Part shown: positions 14,203 to 16,054 of the stretch, in pieces | Numbering within the stretch: the first letter of the stretch is position 1 | Layout: each line of letters opens with the position of its first letter | Source of the DNA: Dehalococcoidia bacterium UBA6808 | Lineage (GTDB): Bacteria > Chloroflexota > Dehalococcoidia > GIF9 > UBA5629 | Length of the DNA stretch: 16,054 nucleotides | Direction: 5' to 3' | NCBI GenBank assembly: GCA_002452695.1 | Contig: DKFA01000026.1 | Span: 33,952-50,005, forward strand | Made by a program: the position numbers and the translations under genes | The notes under the pieces: generated by a model | The model's database searches: none | Seen by the model: only the letters and a program-made list of their open reading frames with translations | Told to the model about the DNA's origin: nothing

Positions 14203-14451
14203 ATGACAGAGAAAAAAGAAATTGATAAAAGGTTCGAAGAAGCCGAAAAACAGCTGGACAAGCTAGTCCAGATGGAAAAGCGGCTGGAGATGATGTACAA
14301 GCGTATCGATCAGCTTGATACCATGGTCTCCACGCTTATCGAACGTGTCATGCGCCAGCCGGTCATTACTATCGAACTAACCTGCCCGAAATGCGGCAGT
14401 AACGTACATGTTTCCATGTCGGGTAACACCAGGATCTCCAGCAAAGATTAA
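14203..14451 (+). CDS. Small coiled-coil protein with C-terminal CPKCG
   Basis: An 82-residue protein. Residues 1-50 form a charged coiled coil (FEEAEKQLDKLVQMEKRLE, MYKRIDQLDTMVSTLIERV). The end holds TCPKCGSNVHVSMSG, a single zinc-ribbon-like knuckle (Cys61/Cys64); with only two cysteines, metal binding would need a dimer. I recognise no family. The start is ATG 14203 with a weak GGAAG upstream; an ATG at 14190 is out of frame. No clear promoter of its own is seen, so it may depend on read-through of the preceding hairpin. Confidence 0.7.
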   Translation: MTEKKEIDKRFEEAEKQLDKLVQMEKRLEMMYKRIDQLDTMVSTLIERVMRQPVITIELTCPKCGSNVHVSMSGNTRISSKD

Positions 14452-14497
14452 ATATCCAGCGTCTCACTGTTCTGCAGTTTTTTCATTTACGGTCCGT

Positions 14498-14526
14498 TTG
14501 ACTACCTGCACCTGCATTGATAAAAT
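14498..14526 (+). promoter_or_regulatory. Sigma70 promoter of tRNA-Val
   Basis: TTGACT (14498-14503), a 17-bp spacer and TAAAAT (14521-14526) would start transcription near 14533, about seven bases before the tRNA. Confidence 0.8.
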
Positions 14527-14539
14527 GAAATGCTGTTGT

Positions 14540-14616
<77 letters not shown>

Positions 14617-14969
14617 TTCCACCTTCTTTTCCGGTCAGATGCTGATCATCGTAATGTTTATTGTAATGCTGTTTAAATGCATGGATTAACGTTTACTGCT
14701 GAGTCGGCAGGATGCCACCGATGCCGTCGACAAGTATCCCCGGTGTGCCCCGGTCAATATCCAGACGCTTCGAATCAGCGTTGTTGATCTTCCGGCAGGT
14801 GCACAGATGACCTAGCGAATGCATACTAAAGGCCGTAGCCGCGACCATTCCGATGATGATGCCGTACAGACGAATGTGCCCTGGTAAGGCCGTCCGAAAG
14901 GAACTGCGTTGACAGGCAGCACGTCTGAAAATATAATATATTTGTTTATTTGCAAAAACTAGAAGAATT
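14617..14969. other. Gene-poor stretch with one unassigned open frame
   Basis: No gene is convincing here. On the minus strand a frame ending at TAA 14693 stays open to about 14955 and reads a hydrophobic stretch (LYGIIIGMVAATAF, SMHSLGHLC) followed by RGTPGILVDGIGGILP. It has no proper start or ribosome site; its only ATG would give 48 residues. It may be another gene remnant. Confidence 0.3.
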
Positions 14970-15527
14970 ATGAACTTGTCCGAGAATAACCAGGTAAAGC
15001 TAACTGCGAGGAAGAAGCCCTTCCTTTCCAGGCTGATGGACGTTTATCGCGAGGTCCAGATGTCGTTCCATTACAGCCTGATCGCATACAACCTTGGCCT
15101 GTGCGCTTCGACTGCCTACGATATGCTCAGGGTGCGGAGAGAAAAGGCATGGTCATTTCCAAGTAACTTATGCCGAGAGAATCTACCGGGCAGGGATGGG
15201 CAATATCGTATTACAGCCAACCTGTGAGACGATCGAGCACTTTGTTCCTATTGAGGTGGAAGCAAGATTGTACGGTGAATGGAATGAGGTCAGGGCGCCA
15301 GTCAGCAGTTTGGGTATAAGATCCGTCGCTGGATTTTTGCTGGGCTGTCTCTGAACGATAAATAGGTGCATCATAATCTGCGCAATAATTGTGGGTTTAT
15401 CGATAAATATATTGTATCGGTACAGAATATGAGCCAGGATAAACTGGTCAGATTACAGGAGTTTATGCTGGATGTCTGGGCCAGGCTCTGGACGGGAACG
15501 TCTTTACAATATAATAAAGTGAGGTAG
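14970..15527 (+). pseudogene. Broken winged-helix regulator with frameshifts and an in-frame stop
   Basis: The parts of one protein are spread over three frames. From ATG 14970 the first frame gives KPFLSRLMDVYREVQMSFHY and LGLCASTAYDML, a helix-turn-helix typical of winged-helix regulators. The continuation jumps near 15132 to another frame (AERKGMVISK), near 15161 to the third (TYAERIYRAGMGNIVLQPT and ETIEHF, running on to RAPVSSLGIRSVAGFLLG), and near 15345 back to the first (LSLNDK). A TAG follows at 15363-15365, and the same frame then reads on (CGFIDKYIVSVQ, LVRLQEFMLDVWARLW) to TAG 15525. Several independent lesions argue for real decay rather than a single read error. It ends just before degV. 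Confidence 0.6.
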
Positions 15528-15530
15528 GAA
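15510..15530 (+). promoter_or_regulatory. -10 box and ribosome site of degV
   Basis: A consensus TATAAT (15510-15515) is followed by GAGGTAGGAA directly before ATG 15531. The -35 is poor (TCTGGA at 17 bp). The leader would be only about nine bases and consists of the ribosome site. Confidence 0.45.
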
Positions 15531-16054
15531 ATGATCAGGATAGTTACAGATAGCAGTTGCGACCTTTCGGATGAGATTTTAAAGGAGCTTGATATCACCA
15601 TGGTCCCCCTTTCTGTCAGGTTCGGTGAAGAGATCTTCAAGGAAAGGGTGACTATGACCGCCGAACAGTTTTTTAAACGGCTGGTGGAAAGTCCGGTACA
15701 CCCAGCCACCATTCAGCCCAACCCGGGAGATTTTATCAGCGCCTATGAAAAGGTCTGCCAGGGCGCTGACGGCATCGTCTCCATCCATATCAGCAGCAAA
15801 CTGAGTGGTACGCTAAACTCGGCCAGGGAGGCCGTGACCACGATGAATCCGAAATGCCCGATTGAGCTTTTCGATTCGCAGACGGTAAGTATCGCCCTGG
15901 GCAATATCGTGATCGCCGCCGCTGAAGCAGCCAAACAGGGCAGGAGTATGCAGGAGGTCTTGCAGGTGGCCAGAGAGGCCTATGAGAACGTTCATGCCCT
16001 CTGTGTGCTGGATACGCTCAAGTTTCTAGAGAAAGGTGGGCGCATCGGCAAGGC
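15531..16054 (+). CDS. DegV-family fatty-acid-binding protein (3' end cut by window edge)
   Basis: The first 174 codons of a DegV protein, normally about 280 residues. Signatures are VTDSSCDLS at the N-terminus, SIHISSKLSGTLNSA (the SGTxxSA ligand loop), ELFDSQTVSIALG and FLEKGGRIGKA at the edge. DegV/FakB-type proteins bind a fatty acid in the cytoplasm, in Firmicutes presenting it to the FakA kinase for phosphorylation; no fakA/DAK gene is visible here. ATG 15531 has a good ribosome site ending at the start codon. Several paralogues per genome are common, so the exact role is open. Confidence 0.94.
   Translation, partial: MIRIVTDSSCDLSDEILKELDITMVPLSVRFGEEIFKERVTMTAEQFFKRLVESPVHPATIQPNPGDFISAYEKVCQGADGIVSIHISSKLSGTLNSAREAVTTMNPKCPIELFDSQTVSIALGNIVIAAAEAAKQGRSMQEVLQVAREAYENVHALCVLDTLKFLEKGGRIGK

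Overview
The window looks like chromosomal DNA from a strictly anaerobic or briefly air-exposed bacterium. Bacterial traits are Shine-Dalgarno sequences, sigma70-type promoters (three with 17-bp spacers) and tRNA genes with encoded CCA. Anaerobic traits are a flavodiiron protein, a rubredoxin-fused flavin reductase, superoxide reductase, ferritin-like diiron proteins and a two-gene SufBC system without SufD or a cysteine desulfurase. My best guess is Chloroflexota, class Dehalococcoidia, but this rests on general resemblance and is not proven.

Minus strand, 8037 down to 1: one long, tightly packed transcription unit. A promoter with an extended -10 and operator-like dyads precedes three ferritin-like genes joined by ATGA overlaps. 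Then follow sufC and sufB (13-nt overlap), hrb (flavin reductase plus rubredoxin), fprA (flavodiiron protein), a superoxide reductase with an unusual rubredoxin-like N-terminus, and, after a 74-nt gap, a copper P-type ATPase cut by the window edge. Together these would remove O2, NO, superoxide and peroxide, rebuild or repair Fe-S clusters, hold iron and export copper, a metal that destroys Fe-S clusters. Upstream lies a separate small cysteine-rich two-CW gene with its own terminator.

Plus strand, 8695 to 12408: a YyaL/DUF255 thioredoxin-fold protein, an exported protein of unknown function with an EExxH-type motif, and the manganese exporter mntP, possibly leaderless. A convergent minus-strand gene (12438-13064) encodes a membrane-anchored extracytoplasmic protein; a 92-nt bulged stem-loop sits just upstream of it.

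13195 to 15530: a gene-poor stretch with short remnants (a dTMP-kinase-like P-loop piece, the C-terminus of a CCG-type Fe-S oxidoreductase, and a winged-helix regulator broken by several frameshifts), tRNA-Gly(TCC), tRNA-Val(GAC) and two small uncharacterised genes. A degV-family gene starts at 15531 and runs off the right edge.
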